Assembly (NCBI GenBank): GCA_021202925.1
Contig: JAJQCD010000009.1
Coordinates: forward strand, 1 to 64,000
From: Clostridiales bacterium
Lineage (GTDB): Bacteria; Bacillota; Clostridia; Lachnospirales; Lachnospiraceae
DNA length: 64,000 nt
Reading direction: 5' to 3'
In this document: positions 1-7,634 of the stretch, piece by piece
Position numbering within the stretch: position 1 is the first letter of the stretch
Layout of the letters: each line of letters starts with the position of its first letter
The notes under the pieces: generated by a model
Told to the model about the DNA's origin: nothing
What the model saw: only the letters and a program-made list of their open reading frames with translations
Databases searched by the model: none
Made by a program: the position numbers and the translations under genes

Positions 1-1119
1 GGTTTCACTGTATCCCTGATCGGTCAATGCCTGATTGTATTCGTCCATGCTCTGTGTGGATATGCTCATCCACGAGCCAAAGACAAGGTCATCGACATCC
101 AGCGTTACCGTCCCGCTCTCCTGATCATACAATTCCGTATATTCCGTCCCATACCACTCTTCGTTTATATCGCCAGTCACATCGCCCCATGAGTAATCTC
201 TGGACACAGCCAATTTAATGGAAGTTATCGGATCGTCCTCATCCTGTACAACAGTGAATACAGCCTGTATCTCACCGGACCCATCCACACTTATTTGCAC
301 TTCTGATTTAAACAGATTATTCAAAATAGAAAGAGCTTCTGAGTGCCCTTCTTCTCTGCTCGTATAGCTTAAATTTCCTTTTACATAATTGCTCCAAAAA
401 AATCCCTTTATATAACTTCCTGCCTCCCATGAGAAACCTTCCGGTAGGCTGATCGCGCTTTCGACATCCAGGTTCATCAGGCTGGTTTGCTTTCGTCCAC
501 CCTGAGAATAATAATCACTCACATAAGTATTTATTAAAAAGGATTGCTCCGGGTTTTCCAGTTCAAAGGAAAGATATCCTACTCCCAACTCCTGGTCGCT
601 GTCCTTCTGGTAAATCTGAATCTGATCAGCAGAACGATAATACCCGTTAACTTCCTCGCTCAGATATCCATCCGCAAGATCCGTCTCCACATTTTCCTCA
701 TTACGAAAGGACTCCGGCATATCAAGCGTTCCCAAAGGAACCTGCGCCGGCTTCGTATATGTATTCTCAATCGCATCGATGCTCTCCGGCCCTGCCAGTT
801 GAATCATCTCATGATAGCCATAGGTGTGATACTGAATCGTAATAAGGTAACTATTTTCTCCTTGTTTTTCCACCAAGGCCCACGTGTTATTATTCCATCT
901 TGAACCAGAACTCGAACCATATTTGGAAATGTCTGAGTTCCACCGTGCATCTTCACGAAGACCATCTATATGCATCAGCCACGCAGTTCCTACATCCGAT
1001 GAAGCATAATCCGTTGTTGATTCCTCTGCTAAAACCGTACTTCCTGATATTAAAAAGTAAACCAGCAAAAAAATGGTTATTCCTGAAAACTTAATTATTT
1101 TCTTTACAGCATCAATCAT
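1..1119 (-). CDS. Large secreted protein, 3' end outside window
   Basis: An open frame of 373 codons runs from an ATG at 1119 (AAAGGA about 9 bases upstream) to the window edge without a stop. The N-terminus is a signal peptide: MIDAVKK, then a hydrophobic stretch, then a site after TVLAEE. The mature part is acidic, rich in Ser, Tyr and Asp, and looks beta-rich. I recognise no domain. It is probably the last visible gene of a minus-strand operon with the small secreted protein (1217-1669) and the sortase-like protein (1795-2853). That context suggests a surface protein of the heme/iron locus; this is inference only. A ligand-binding Ig-like fold is possible but not shown. Confidence 0.75.
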   Translation of the reverse strand, partial: MIDAVKKIIKFSGITIFLLVYFLISGSTVLAEESTTDYASSDVGTAWLMHIDGLREDARWNSDISKYGSSSGSRWNNNTWALVEKQGENSYLITIQYHTYGYHEMIQLAGPESIDAIENTYTKPAQVPLGTLDMPESFRNEENVETDLADGYLSEEVNGYYRSADQIQIYQKDSDQELGVGYLSFELENPEQSFLINTYVSDYYSQGGRKQTSLMNLDVESAISLPEGFSWEAGSYIKGFFWSNYVKGNLSYTSREEGHSEALSILNNLFKSEVQISVDGSGEIQAVFTVVQDEDDPITSIKLAVSRDYSWGDVTGDINEEWYGTEYTELYDQESGTVTLDVDDLVFGSWMSISTQSMDEYNQALTDQGYSET

Positions 1120-1216
1120 TTTTCACCATTCCTTTATGCAAACAATTCGCAATTATCATTCAGTAAGCGGACAGGGCACTCCTCACACCAAAAAGGAGCA
1201 CCCCATCCCTTTCCCG

Positions 1217-1669
1217 TTATGACTCAGGAATCTGGTTGATGTAAAGGACTCCATCTTGCGTTGTATGTTCACTCACTTCTCCATCTTCATCCGTCATCGT
1301 AATTGTAAAATCAACAGTAGTGTATTGAGAACTTGTCTCAAACACATAAGTAGAGCCATCGCTCAAACCCGTTTTGGCATCGTTTCCATCCGCCTGAATC
1401 GATGAAATATAGCCATCATATGTCTCACCAGTATAAGAGCTGGTATAACTCATCGACTGCAGATACAGTGTTACCTCATATTTCCCATCCCCTTTGTCTG
1501 TCAGGTCATAACTGGCAATGCAGTCATGTCCCATCGGAGCCGCCGTCAGTACCCCATTTTTGTAATAATAGAAATACGTCGACTGGGTGTAGGCAAACGC
1601 TGTGAGGGTCATCGCCATCATCATCACTGCTGCCAATACTACTGCTACTAAGTTCTTCGTGTTTTTCAT
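1217..1669 (-). CDS. Small secreted protein of the sortase-like locus
   Basis: A 150-residue protein with a clear Sec signal peptide (MKNTKNLVAVVLAAV..., cleavage likely after LTAFA). AAAGGAG lies well placed before the ATG. The mature part of about 125 residues has alternating strands typical of a small beta-sandwich, with GKYEVTLYLQSMSYTSSYTG and YDGYISSIQADG segments followed by a Thr-rich strand and an acidic end. There is no LPXTG, NPQTN-type sorting signal or C-terminal membrane segment, so it is released or held non-covalently. The pattern recalls NEAT/Shp-type ligand-binding domains. Placement beside a sortase B paralogue fits that, but I cannot assign the family. It lies between the dead sortase and the edge-truncated secreted gene, all on the minus strand. 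Confidence 0.8.
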   Translation of the reverse strand: MKNTKNLVAVVLAAVMMMAMTLTAFAYTQSTYFYYYKNGVLTAAPMGHDCIASYDLTDKGDGKYEVTLYLQSMSYTSSYTGETYDGYISSIQADGNDAKTGLSDGSTYVFETSSQYTTVDFTITMTDEDGEVSEHTTQDGVLYINQIPES

Positions 1670-1794
1670 AAAAACACTCCTTTCCGGGCTTTGCCCTGTT
1701 AGATTGATCCGGGAGTCGGACTCTCACCGACTCCCATATTGACCGGCTCTTTTCGTCCGGTATGGAAAAGCCGCGCAAGGCAGCATTTTCTTTC

Positions 1795-2853
1795 TTACTG
1801 TATCCTCCGCGCCATGATCACCAGACTCTCCCCGTCCTCGCTGCCGTTCCAGCCAGCCAGCGTCAGAAAATCATCTCCGTATGACAGGTCGACGCCGGTG
1901 TCATAGAGCGCCGCCTCCTGCATCCGCCCGATCGCCAGGTTTGCAGCCTCTTCATCCGGCGAAATAAACTCAAAGGGAACGCTTCCAACGTCGTCTGCCC
2001 ATGCCACCGCCGCGATCTCATATGTCCGGCTCTCATACAGCGTATCGAAGCGGATCGTGCCGTACTTCTCCCAGAAGGACATCTCCTCATAGTTCTGCAG
2101 ATCCGAAAACGGGGAATCGCTTTCTCCGTCCTGACCATAGATAATCAGGTTGCCGCCATAAGCGCTGATATTGGACTCTCCATCCATATAGAGCAGTCCG
2201 TTTCCGCTCTCCTGTCTGTCAAATCCCCTGTCCCTGTAATACTCCGGATCGTCCGGCGTCCACATCACCGGGTCGTCGATCTGCGTACCGTCGATGATCA
2301 GCCAGCCGATCAGATCCTCATTCTGCGAATATAAATTTTCATAGGTATTCAGAACCTTGCGCTGCGTGACCTCCAGCGGGCTGTTCGTCTCCGCCGTAGC
2401 CTCCGCTTCCTCGCGGATCTGGCGCAGCTCGTCGATGCTGTCATCTCTCCGCCCACTCTTCCCGGAACAGGCGCCAAGGCACAAGACGCCGGCCACGCAC
2501 GCGGCGACACCCGCAGCGCGAAGCCAGACACGCGGACCTCTCGGCTGCGCGTGGCTGAAGCCAACGCCTGTGTTTCCGCTGCTTCTTCTGCTTTCTTTAC
2601 TCTGATTCATGCAGAAGCTGTTTTCATCGCTTTCTCTGCCCCGGCTCTGCCGGAAGCTGTTCTCAACGCTTCCTCTGTCCCTGCTCTGACAGGGTCTGCT
2701 TCCGCCGCTTCCTCTGTCAAGACTCTGCCAGGACCTGCTTCCGCCGCTTCCTCTGTCAAGACTCTGCCAGGACCTACTTCCGCCGCTTCCTCTGTCTTGG
2801 CTCTGCCGGAAGCTGTTTTCACTGTCCAATTCGCATCCCTCCTCTATTTGCAC
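1795..2853 (-). CDS. Sortase B paralogue lacking catalytic His and Cys
   Basis: The last 220 residues align closely with the intact SrtB at 14432-15235 (DLIGWLIIDGTQIDDPVMWT, GNLIIYG, YGDDFLTLA, VIMARR). The sortase catalytic His (YGHN in the intact copy) is Gln241, and the Cys (TLATC) is Trp335. Only the Arg of MARR remains, so transpeptidation is not expected. A hydrophobic segment ends in LCLGAC (Cys129), a lipobox, where the intact copy has a plain membrane anchor. Residues 17-81 are five 13-residue tandem repeats. The start is uncertain: GTG at 2853, a TTG at 2829 that has a GGAGG eight bases upstream, or Met82 at 2610, which would give a conventional lipoprotein. It may act as a binding or scaffold protein rather than an enzyme. 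Confidence 0.85.
   Translation of the reverse strand: MQIEEGCELDSENSFRQSQDRGSGGSRSWQSLDRGSGGSRSWQSLDRGSGGSRPCQSRDRGSVENSFRQSRGRESDENSFCMNQSKESRRSSGNTGVGFSHAQPRGPRVWLRAAGVAACVAGVLCLGACSGKSGRRDDSIDELRQIREEAEATAETNSPLEVTQRKVLNTYENLYSQNEDLIGWLIIDGTQIDDPVMWTPDDPEYYRDRGFDRQESGNGLLYMDGESNISAYGGNLIIYGQDGESDSPFSDLQNYEEMSFWEKYGTIRFDTLYESRTYEIAAVAWADDVGSVPFEFISPDEEAANLAIGRMQEAALYDTGVDLSYGDDFLTLAGWNGSEDGESLVIMARRIQ
2611..2805 (-). repeat. Five 39-bp tandem repeats coding 13-residue units
   Basis: Five in-frame units of 13 codons (QSLDRGSGGSRSW and variants; the last two are QSRDRGSVENSFR and QSRGRESDENSFC) make up residues 17-81 of the sortase-like protein. The middle units are almost identical in DNA, which suggests recent slippage. 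If translation starts at 2853 or 2829, they form a charged cytoplasmic Ser/Gly/Arg tail before the membrane segment. Confidence 0.85.
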
Positions 2854-3257
2854 CTTGATTTCCCTTTTCTGCCTTCTTCCACGTCTCTGCTTTCAGTTTT
2901 TCATTTTTGACGTGCGCCATCTTAAAACGCAATACTTACAGTTCATTCTCTTTCATCTTGTTCCGGCCTTGCTTCGGCGTTATGCCGGAACAGCTATTTT
3001 GTTATCAATGTACATCCTTTCTATCATGCCGGGATCGCGAAACTACCCGGCGGCAATCTGACTACAAGGTCTTCTATGTGTCCTCCGAACTTCCCGAACA
3101 ACGGTTACGACCGTTGGCTCTCCCGCAGGCCGCGCCGGTAGTTAGAGTCGGCTAACCGTTCGGCAAAAATGATAGCAAACGGAAGCTTCCGTTTACCATT
3201 ACCTGCTTGACCGCCGCCCTGCGGCCCGGTTGAATTGTGTCCTTTTTGTGACCTGAC
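2854..3257 (-). promoter_or_regulatory. Long structured 5' leader of the left sortase-like operon
   Basis: No gene is supported in these 400 bases. Read on the minus strand from the promoter at 3264-3292, the leader holds several hairpins: a perfect palindrome AAACGGAAGCTTCCGTTT at 3177-3194, GTTAG/CTAAC at 3141-3156, CAACGGT/ACCGTTG at 3101-3118, and GTTCCGGC/GCCGGAAC at 2960-2991. The first two have counterparts in the leader of the intact srtB operon (GTAAAC/GTTTAC near 15300-15330 and GTTAGC/GCTAAC at 15267-15282), so they are probably functional or at least inherited together. Confidence 0.5.
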
Positions 3258-3263
3258 AGCTTT

Positions 3264-3292
3264 ACCATATCGTCACAGTAGGCATTCGTCAA
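3264..3292 (-). promoter_or_regulatory. Promoter of the left sortase-like operon
   Basis: On the minus strand, TTGACG (3292-3287) and TATGGT (3269-3264) are separated by 17 bases. The srtB operon has TTGACG-17-TAATGT at the same distance from its upstream palindromes, which supports the call. Confidence 0.6.
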
Positions 3293-3313
3293 GAAATATT
3301 TTTTGAAAACCCA

Positions 3314-3420
3314 TTCACCCTGGGTTAAAATTTGGGCCTTTTTTTGCCTCCAAAAACGCTGAGAACCCTTATAAAACCTCACTTTTTGCCTTCTGAAAAA
3401 GTGGTGCAACCCTGGGTTAA
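3314..3420 (-). promoter_or_regulatory. Twin palindromic sites upstream of the left promoter
   Basis: Two near-palindromes, TTCACCCTGGGTTAA (3314-3328) and GCAACCCTGGGTTAA (3406-3420), lie 92 bp apart, with a shared ATAAAACCT-like stretch between them. They sit upstream of the -35 at about -64 and -156. The srtB promoter carries TTTACCCATGGTTAA twice, 93 bp apart, at the same positions. Binding from upstream of -35 suggests an activator, or a looping pair, since 92 bp is about nine helical turns. The protein is unknown. Confidence 0.65.
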
Positions 3421-3455
3421 CACTATTTTTCTCAATAACGGTCTTTCTGCTAAAA

Positions 3456-3490
3456 ACAAAAAGGGGAAGCTGCCGCAAAGCAACTTCCTC
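3456..3490 (-). terminator. Rho-independent terminator downstream of the Rpn fragment
   Basis: On the minus strand GGAAGTTGC/GGCAGCTTCC forms a stem with a short TTTG loop, followed by CCCTTTTTG. The same hairpin recurs at 5385-5419, 6610-6640 and 8004-8029, each downstream of a member of the nuclease array. Confidence 0.75.
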
Positions 3491-3532
3491 TTTCCTTCTC
3501 ACCTGTATTTCGTTTTTCATTTGCCGCCATGT

Positions 3533-3968
3533 TTACTTTAACATCGACAGGTACTTCGGATATTCCTCCTCCGGCACCTTCAGCGCCGCCAGCGCCTGTT
3601 CCGCCGTCCACGACATCGTCTCCATCAGAGCACGCAGATTCTCAAGCAGTTTCTCAGCTTTTCCCTCAGCTCTTCCTTCAGCTTTTCCCTGATTCAAAAT
3701 CCGGGTTGCCTCTGTCATAATTACCCTTCCGCCCATAACGTCTCTCACCTCTTCCTTCAGGCGGTCGTACTTCACCGCAAGATTCACCAGCACCTTTACG
3801 GACATTTCCTGCGTGATCTTTTTGGAATATTCCTCCATCACACCCTGCTGCACCAGTTCATCCAGGCGCTGTCCGATCGTTACATATTCTGCTTTCAATG
3901 ACGCAAGCATCTTATCATTCGTATTGTATTCCGGAAACTGCTTCTCATAACGGAAAGGATAAAAAAAG
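3533..3968 (-). pseudogene. 5'-truncated Rpn-type nuclease gene (C-terminal part only)
   Basis: From about RYEKQFPEYNTNDKMLASLK to the stop, this matches the last 145 residues of the complete gene at 5462-6454, including the shared end KVPEEEYPKYLSMLK. The catalytic N-terminal half is missing: at about 3968 homology stops and the end of the neighbouring Rpn gene (stop at 3972) takes over. An ATG at 4006 inside that neighbour could give a 157-residue product, but it has no nuclease core. An internal AEGRAEGKAEKL stretch expands a short repeat relative to the complete copy. The terminator at 3456-3490 follows. Confidence 0.8.
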
Positions 3969-3971
3969 CTT

Positions 3972-4937
3972 TTAAACGCCAAGCCAGTCATTGACCTCTT
4001 CCTCACTGTAATTCAAAAGATCGGCAATCTCAGACAAATTCCAACCCTTTTTATAAAGTTTGAAAGCAGTCTCTTTCGCTTTTCTGAGTTCTCCACGACT
4101 TTCACCCGTCTTGATTCCTCGTTCGATCCCTCGTTCTAAAATCCCCTGGCTCAAATTACACATTGTATTCAACTCCTCTCCAAATTCACTCTCTGCCGGT
4201 ATCCAATACTCATTTTCCAGAATATCAATTCGTTCCCTGGATGACAGTCCGGTTGAAAACAGCGCACTGAGCATCCGATGCAGCGCGTATTTCTCCCCTT
4301 GCTCCGGAAGACTGTTTGGCAGACCCAAAAGGACGATATTGGTCATATCCAGCTTGCCCTTCCAGGTATGGTTCGCCATAATCGCATCGTTGATCAGGTG
4401 AACATGATTCCAAATGCATTCATCCATGTTCATACAGATCCAGATCGAATAAACGCGACGCAGGTCGTTATAATTCTCTCCCCGGAAATCCCGTTCCTTC
4501 TGCGACGAGATCAGCCGACTGACATAAAAAATTGCTCTGTTCAGAATATCATACCCGCCGGGGTCATCCTTTTGTGCTTCGATATTGATTATGATCTTTG
4601 AGCATTCCTCTCCGATCTTTACATAGAAAACGATATCAAAGATCGCCGCGCCTTCAAATTCTTCCGAGTGTACCGTGTTCAGGACGACAATCCGATCCCC
4701 CTGAATCCTCCGCGCCTTGTTTGTAAGTCCCGGCTCCGCCGGTACGTTTCCCACATAAATCTTTCCGTCTATCAGATCTTCGATTTCCTCTGGCGGAATG
4801 CCTTTCAATTCATCCACAGTCGCCGCCAGGATATGGGAAAGCACACTCCTTCGGGCCAATATATCTTTCGCAATTGTGTCGTACTGGGTGCTTTCGTCGC
4901 CTAACGCGGCAAGCAAATTTTTCAAATCGGTATTCAC
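3972..4937 (-). CDS. Rpn-family PD-(D/E)XK nuclease / putative transposase, copy A
   Basis: A 321-residue member of the Rpn (recombination-promoting nuclease, PF12784-like) group. The nuclease core is visible as FDIVFYVKIG (Asp101) followed by INIEAQ (Glu120, Gln122), the usual E-x-Q form of the PD-(D/E)XK site. The C-terminus has its own helix-turn-helix-like end (GWNLSEIADLLNYSEEEV) after a charged RGIERGIKTGESRGELRKAKE stretch. Translation starts at GTG (4937) with GAGGTGG upstream; the paralogue at 6684-7634 uses the same start. The first 280 residues are nearly identical to that paralogue, but the tails differ. Such proteins are linked to RecA-independent recombination; the role here is unproven. 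Confidence 0.85.
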   Translation of the reverse strand: MNTDLKNLLAALGDESTQYDTIAKDILARRSVLSHILAATVDELKGIPPEEIEDLIDGKIYVGNVPAEPGLTNKARRIQGDRIVVLNTVHSEEFEGAAIFDIVFYVKIGEECSKIIINIEAQKDDPGGYDILNRAIFYVSRLISSQKERDFRGENYNDLRRVYSIWICMNMDECIWNHVHLINDAIMANHTWKGKLDMTNIVLLGLPNSLPEQGEKYALHRMLSALFSTGLSSRERIDILENEYWIPAESEFGEELNTMCNLSQGILERGIERGIKTGESRGELRKAKETAFKLYKKGWNLSEIADLLNYSEEEVNDWLGV

Positions 4938-5265
4938 GAAAACAATCCACCTCTTTCCTTTCTTTGGCAGGAAAGCAGCCCATCCTCTGTTAAAAGGATA
5001 CCATAATCACGACTGCTTATCAAGCCGGCAATTTTTCTTTACTACTTTACATTTTGGAAATTGCTATCGTTTGGTGTTTCGGCTTGTTATCAATTCGTGT
5101 TTTGGTTTACTATTATCTGGTGCTTTAATAAGAACGTATCTTTCGTAGAAAAAAACTGACTGGCAGAATTAACAGGATCATTGTAAGTCTTCTTTCCTGT
5201 ATTCTGATGATTTTCATTATCTTACAATAAATTACATATGCTGACAAGCTTTTTTTAATTTTACA
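4938..5265 (-). repeat. Upstream block of Rpn copy A, duplicated at 7635-7985
   Basis: No gene. This non-coding stretch (TTTCTTTGGCAGGAAAGCAG, a Thr/Gly-free AT-rich segment, then CATATGCTGACAAGC) is closely repeated upstream of the paralogue, so the duplication covers the gene and about 330 bases of 5' flank. It presumably holds the promoter; I cannot place the -10 and -35 with confidence. Confidence 0.75.
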
Positions 5266-5315
5266 TTCTTTGTATGCTATAAATCCCAACTACCTGCATA
5301 GCAGGTGGTTTTTTT

Positions 5316-5367
5316 GTTCTCCAAAGCTCCGTTTTTCGGAACAACGAAAAACGGAGCTTTGGAGAAC
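5316..5367. repeat. Perfect 23-bp inverted repeat, 6-base spacer
   Basis: The arms 5316-5338 and 5345-5367 are exact reverse complements (they begin GTTCTCCAAAGCTCC). Immediately left is a second hairpin, ACCTGC-ATA-GCAGGT, followed by a T run on the plus strand (about 5288-5317), which looks like a plus-strand terminator with no plus-strand gene before it. This unit lies between the terminator of the 5462 gene and the duplicated block and has no counterpart at 7985, so it is an insertion or a remnant. Confidence 0.85.
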
Positions 5368-5384
5368 AGGGCCATGCCCTAACA

Positions 5385-5419
5385 ACAAAAAGGGGAAGCT
5401 GCCGCAAAGCAACTTCCTC
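5385..5419 (-). terminator. Rho-independent terminator after the 5462 nuclease gene
   Basis: Same hairpin as at 3456-3490: GGAAGTTGC pairs with GGCAGCTTCC, followed on the minus strand by CCCTTTTTGTTG. It lies about 45 bases past the stop codon. Confidence 0.75.
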
Positions 5420-5461
5420 TTTCATTCCCACCTGTATTTCGTTTTTCATTTGCCGCCATGT

Positions 5462-6454
5462 TTACTTTAACATTGACAGGTACTTTGGATATTCCTCCTC
5501 CGGCACCTTCAACGCCGCCAGCGCCTGCTCTGCTGTCAACGACATCGTCTCCATCAGCGCACGCAGATTCTCAAGCAGTTTCTCGGCTTTTCCCTCAACT
5601 TTGCCCTGATTCAAAATCCGGGTTGCCTCTGTCATAATCACTTTTCCGCCCATAACGTCTCTCACCTCTTCCTTCAGGCGGTCATACTTCGCCGCGAGAT
5701 TCACCAGCACCTTTACAGACATTTCCTGCGTGATCTTCTTGAAATATTCTTCCATCACACCCTGCTGAACCAGTTCGTCCAGGCGCTGTCCGATCGTTAC
5801 ATATTCTGCTTTCAATGACGCAAGCATCTTATCATTCGTATTGTATTCCGGAAACTGCTTCTCATACCAGAAAAGATAAAACGGTAATAAGATATACAGC
5901 TTCTTCCCGAAGATCTCATCCAAAGAGTAGTCGCCGACCCGCACAACCCGGACGTCGATATCCAGCGTTCCTTTCGGCGCTGCGATCCGCATTGTCATCG
6001 AATCAATATCTGTCCCCGGCGGTCTCAGAAAGATCACTGCACAATGCGGAATTGTCACTTTCAGAATATGATCTTCAAGGACTCCCTCATCCAGCGCCGT
6101 CTGCGTCGCATACTCGAACATCCGGATCAGGATGCTGCTGTCCGCATTTGTCTGGCACTCGCACAGATACTTCTTCTCTTTGACTGAGGTTTTCTCTTTT
6201 GTCTTTTCATCCCTGGCAATCAGCCGGAACGATTCGTCCGTAATTCGCTTCTCCTCTCGCCCGCCCTCATGGTTCATGAAATGAGTCTCTTTTGTGAATA
6301 CGACGTCATTGTATTCGTCCAGATTCTCCTGAAAAATCTCACTCACGAGCGGAATCAACCACTTTCTGCAGTCATTCTCCATCGTGCGATGTACATCGTC
6401 ATAAGGCGTACTGCTCAGAAGTTCATCTTTTGTTGAAGGGCGTTCCTGTCCCAT
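5462..6454 (-). CDS. Rpn-type PD-(D/E)XK nuclease / putative transposase, second subtype
   Basis: About 330 residues. The ATG at 6454 has GGAGG upstream, with TTG 6460 as an alternative. The N-terminal half holds the nuclease core: KEKKYLCECQTNADSSILIRM carries the E-x-Q element, preceded by FRLIARDEKT. The middle matches IDVRVVRVGDYSLDEIFGKKLYILLPFYLF, a stretch typical of this clostridial subtype. The C-terminal helical part is duplicated in the truncated neighbour at 3533-3968. The last 34 residues (LRALMET... to EEEYPKYLSMLK) are shared with the gene at 6684. The sequence is clearly different from copies A and C outside that tail. Likely a mobile-element-type nuclease; biological role not shown. 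Confidence 0.85.
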   Translation of the reverse strand: MGQERPSTKDELLSSTPYDDVHRTMENDCRKWLIPLVSEIFQENLDEYNDVVFTKETHFMNHEGGREEKRITDESFRLIARDEKTKEKTSVKEKKYLCECQTNADSSILIRMFEYATQTALDEGVLEDHILKVTIPHCAVIFLRPPGTDIDSMTMRIAAPKGTLDIDVRVVRVGDYSLDEIFGKKLYILLPFYLFWYEKQFPEYNTNDKMLASLKAEYVTIGQRLDELVQQGVMEEYFKKITQEMSVKVLVNLAAKYDRLKEEVRDVMGGKVIMTEATRILNQGKVEGKAEKLLENLRALMETMSLTAEQALAALKVPEEEYPKYLSMLK

Positions 6455-6609
6455 CAACAAATAATCCTCCTCTGTGTAGTTTTGAATTACATCTTTATCT
6501 TAACCCAGAAACCACGGTCATGCAAGGTTTTTCTACAACCTTCCCTCAAAACTAATACATTTCTGTAACAAAGCATTATTTTCCAATAATAGCAAAACAC
6601 CGAAACGCG

Positions 6610-6640
6610 AAAAGGGAAGCTGCCGCGTAGCAACTTCCTC
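6610..6640 (-). terminator. Rho-independent terminator after Rpn copy C
   Basis: Minus-strand hairpin GGAAGTTGC-TACGC-GGCAGCTTCC followed by CTTTTCG. It is the same array-associated terminator, with a slightly different loop. Confidence 0.7.
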
Positions 6641-6683
6641 TTTCATTCTCACCAGTATTTCATTTTTTCATTTACCGCAATGT

Positions 6684-7634
6684 TTACTTCAGCATCGACA
6701 GGTACTTCGGATATTCCTCCTCCGGCACCTTCAGCGCCGCCAGCGCCTGCTCCGCGGACCATGCGGTCGTCTCCATCAGAGCGCGCAGATTCTCAACTTT
6801 ACCTTCAATGATTCCCTGTTCAATTCCTCGTTCTAAAATCCCCTGACTCAAATTACACATCATATTCAACTCCTCTCCAAATTCACTCTCTGCCGGTATC
6901 CAATACTCCTTTTCCAGAATATCAATTCGTTCCCTGGATGACAGTCCGGTTGAAAACAGCGCACTGAGCATCCGATGCAGCGCGTATTTCTCCCCTTGCT
7001 CCGGAAGACTGTTTGGCAGACCCAAAAGGACGATATTGGTCATATCCAGCTTGCCCTTCCAGGTATGGTTCGCCATAATCGCATCGTTGATCAGGTGAAC
7101 ATGATTCCAAATGCATTCATCCATGTTCATACAGATCCAGATCGAATAAACGCGACGCAGGTCGTTATAATTCTCTCCCCGGAAATCCCGTTCCTTCTGC
7201 GACGAGATCAGCCGACTGACATAAAAAATTGCTCTGTTCAGAATATCATACCCGCCGGGGTCATCCTTTTGTGCTTCGATATTGATTATGATCTTTGAGC
7301 ATTCCTCTCCGATCTTTACATAGAAAACGATATCAAAGATCGCCGCGCCTTCAAATTCTTCCGAGTGTACCGTGTTCAGGACGACAATCCGATTCCCCTG
7401 AATCCTCCGCGCCTTGTTTGTAAGTCCCGGCTCCGCCGCTACGTTTCCCACGTAAACCTTTCCGTCTATCAGTTCTTCGATTTTCTCTGGCGGAATGCCT
7501 TTCAATTCATCCACAGTCGCCGCCAGGATATGAGAGAGCACACTACTTCTGGCCAAAATATTTTTCGCAATTGTGTCATACTGGGTGCTTTCGTCGCCTA
7601 ACGCGGCAAGCAGGTTTTTCAAATCGGTATTCAC
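6684..7634 (-). CDS. Rpn-family nuclease, copy C with exchanged C-terminal tail
   Basis: A paralogue of the 3972-4937 gene: the first 280 residues differ at only a handful of positions and keep FDIVFYVKIG and NIEAQ. After RGIEQGIIEGKVE the sequence switches to LRALMETTAWSAEQALAALK and ends EEEYPKYLSMLK. That is the tail of the other Rpn subtype at 5462 and of the fragment at 3533. Translation most likely begins at GTG 7634 (FVNTDLKN; GGAGGTGG upstream), as in copy A; the longer frame to 7679 has no separate support. The chimera probably arose by recombination in the charged EGIxEGKxE linker. Confidence 0.85.
   Translation of the reverse strand: MNTDLKNLLAALGDESTQYDTIAKNILARSSVLSHILAATVDELKGIPPEKIEELIDGKVYVGNVAAEPGLTNKARRIQGNRIVVLNTVHSEEFEGAAIFDIVFYVKIGEECSKIIINIEAQKDDPGGYDILNRAIFYVSRLISSQKERDFRGENYNDLRRVYSIWICMNMDECIWNHVHLINDAIMANHTWKGKLDMTNIVLLGLPNSLPEQGEKYALHRMLSALFSTGLSSRERIDILEKEYWIPAESEFGEELNMMCNLSQGILERGIEQGIIEGKVENLRALMETTAWSAEQALAALKVPEEEYPKYLSMLK

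Noticed and set aside
1524-1778. 84-residue minus-strand ORF
   Set aside because: Overlaps the start and signal peptide of the small secreted protein in another frame and has no ribosome site.
3152-3520. 122-residue minus-strand ORF over the left control region
   Set aside because: It covers the promoter, twin sites and a terminator; the composition is not protein-like and there is no Shine-Dalgarno site. The conserved elements explain the region better.
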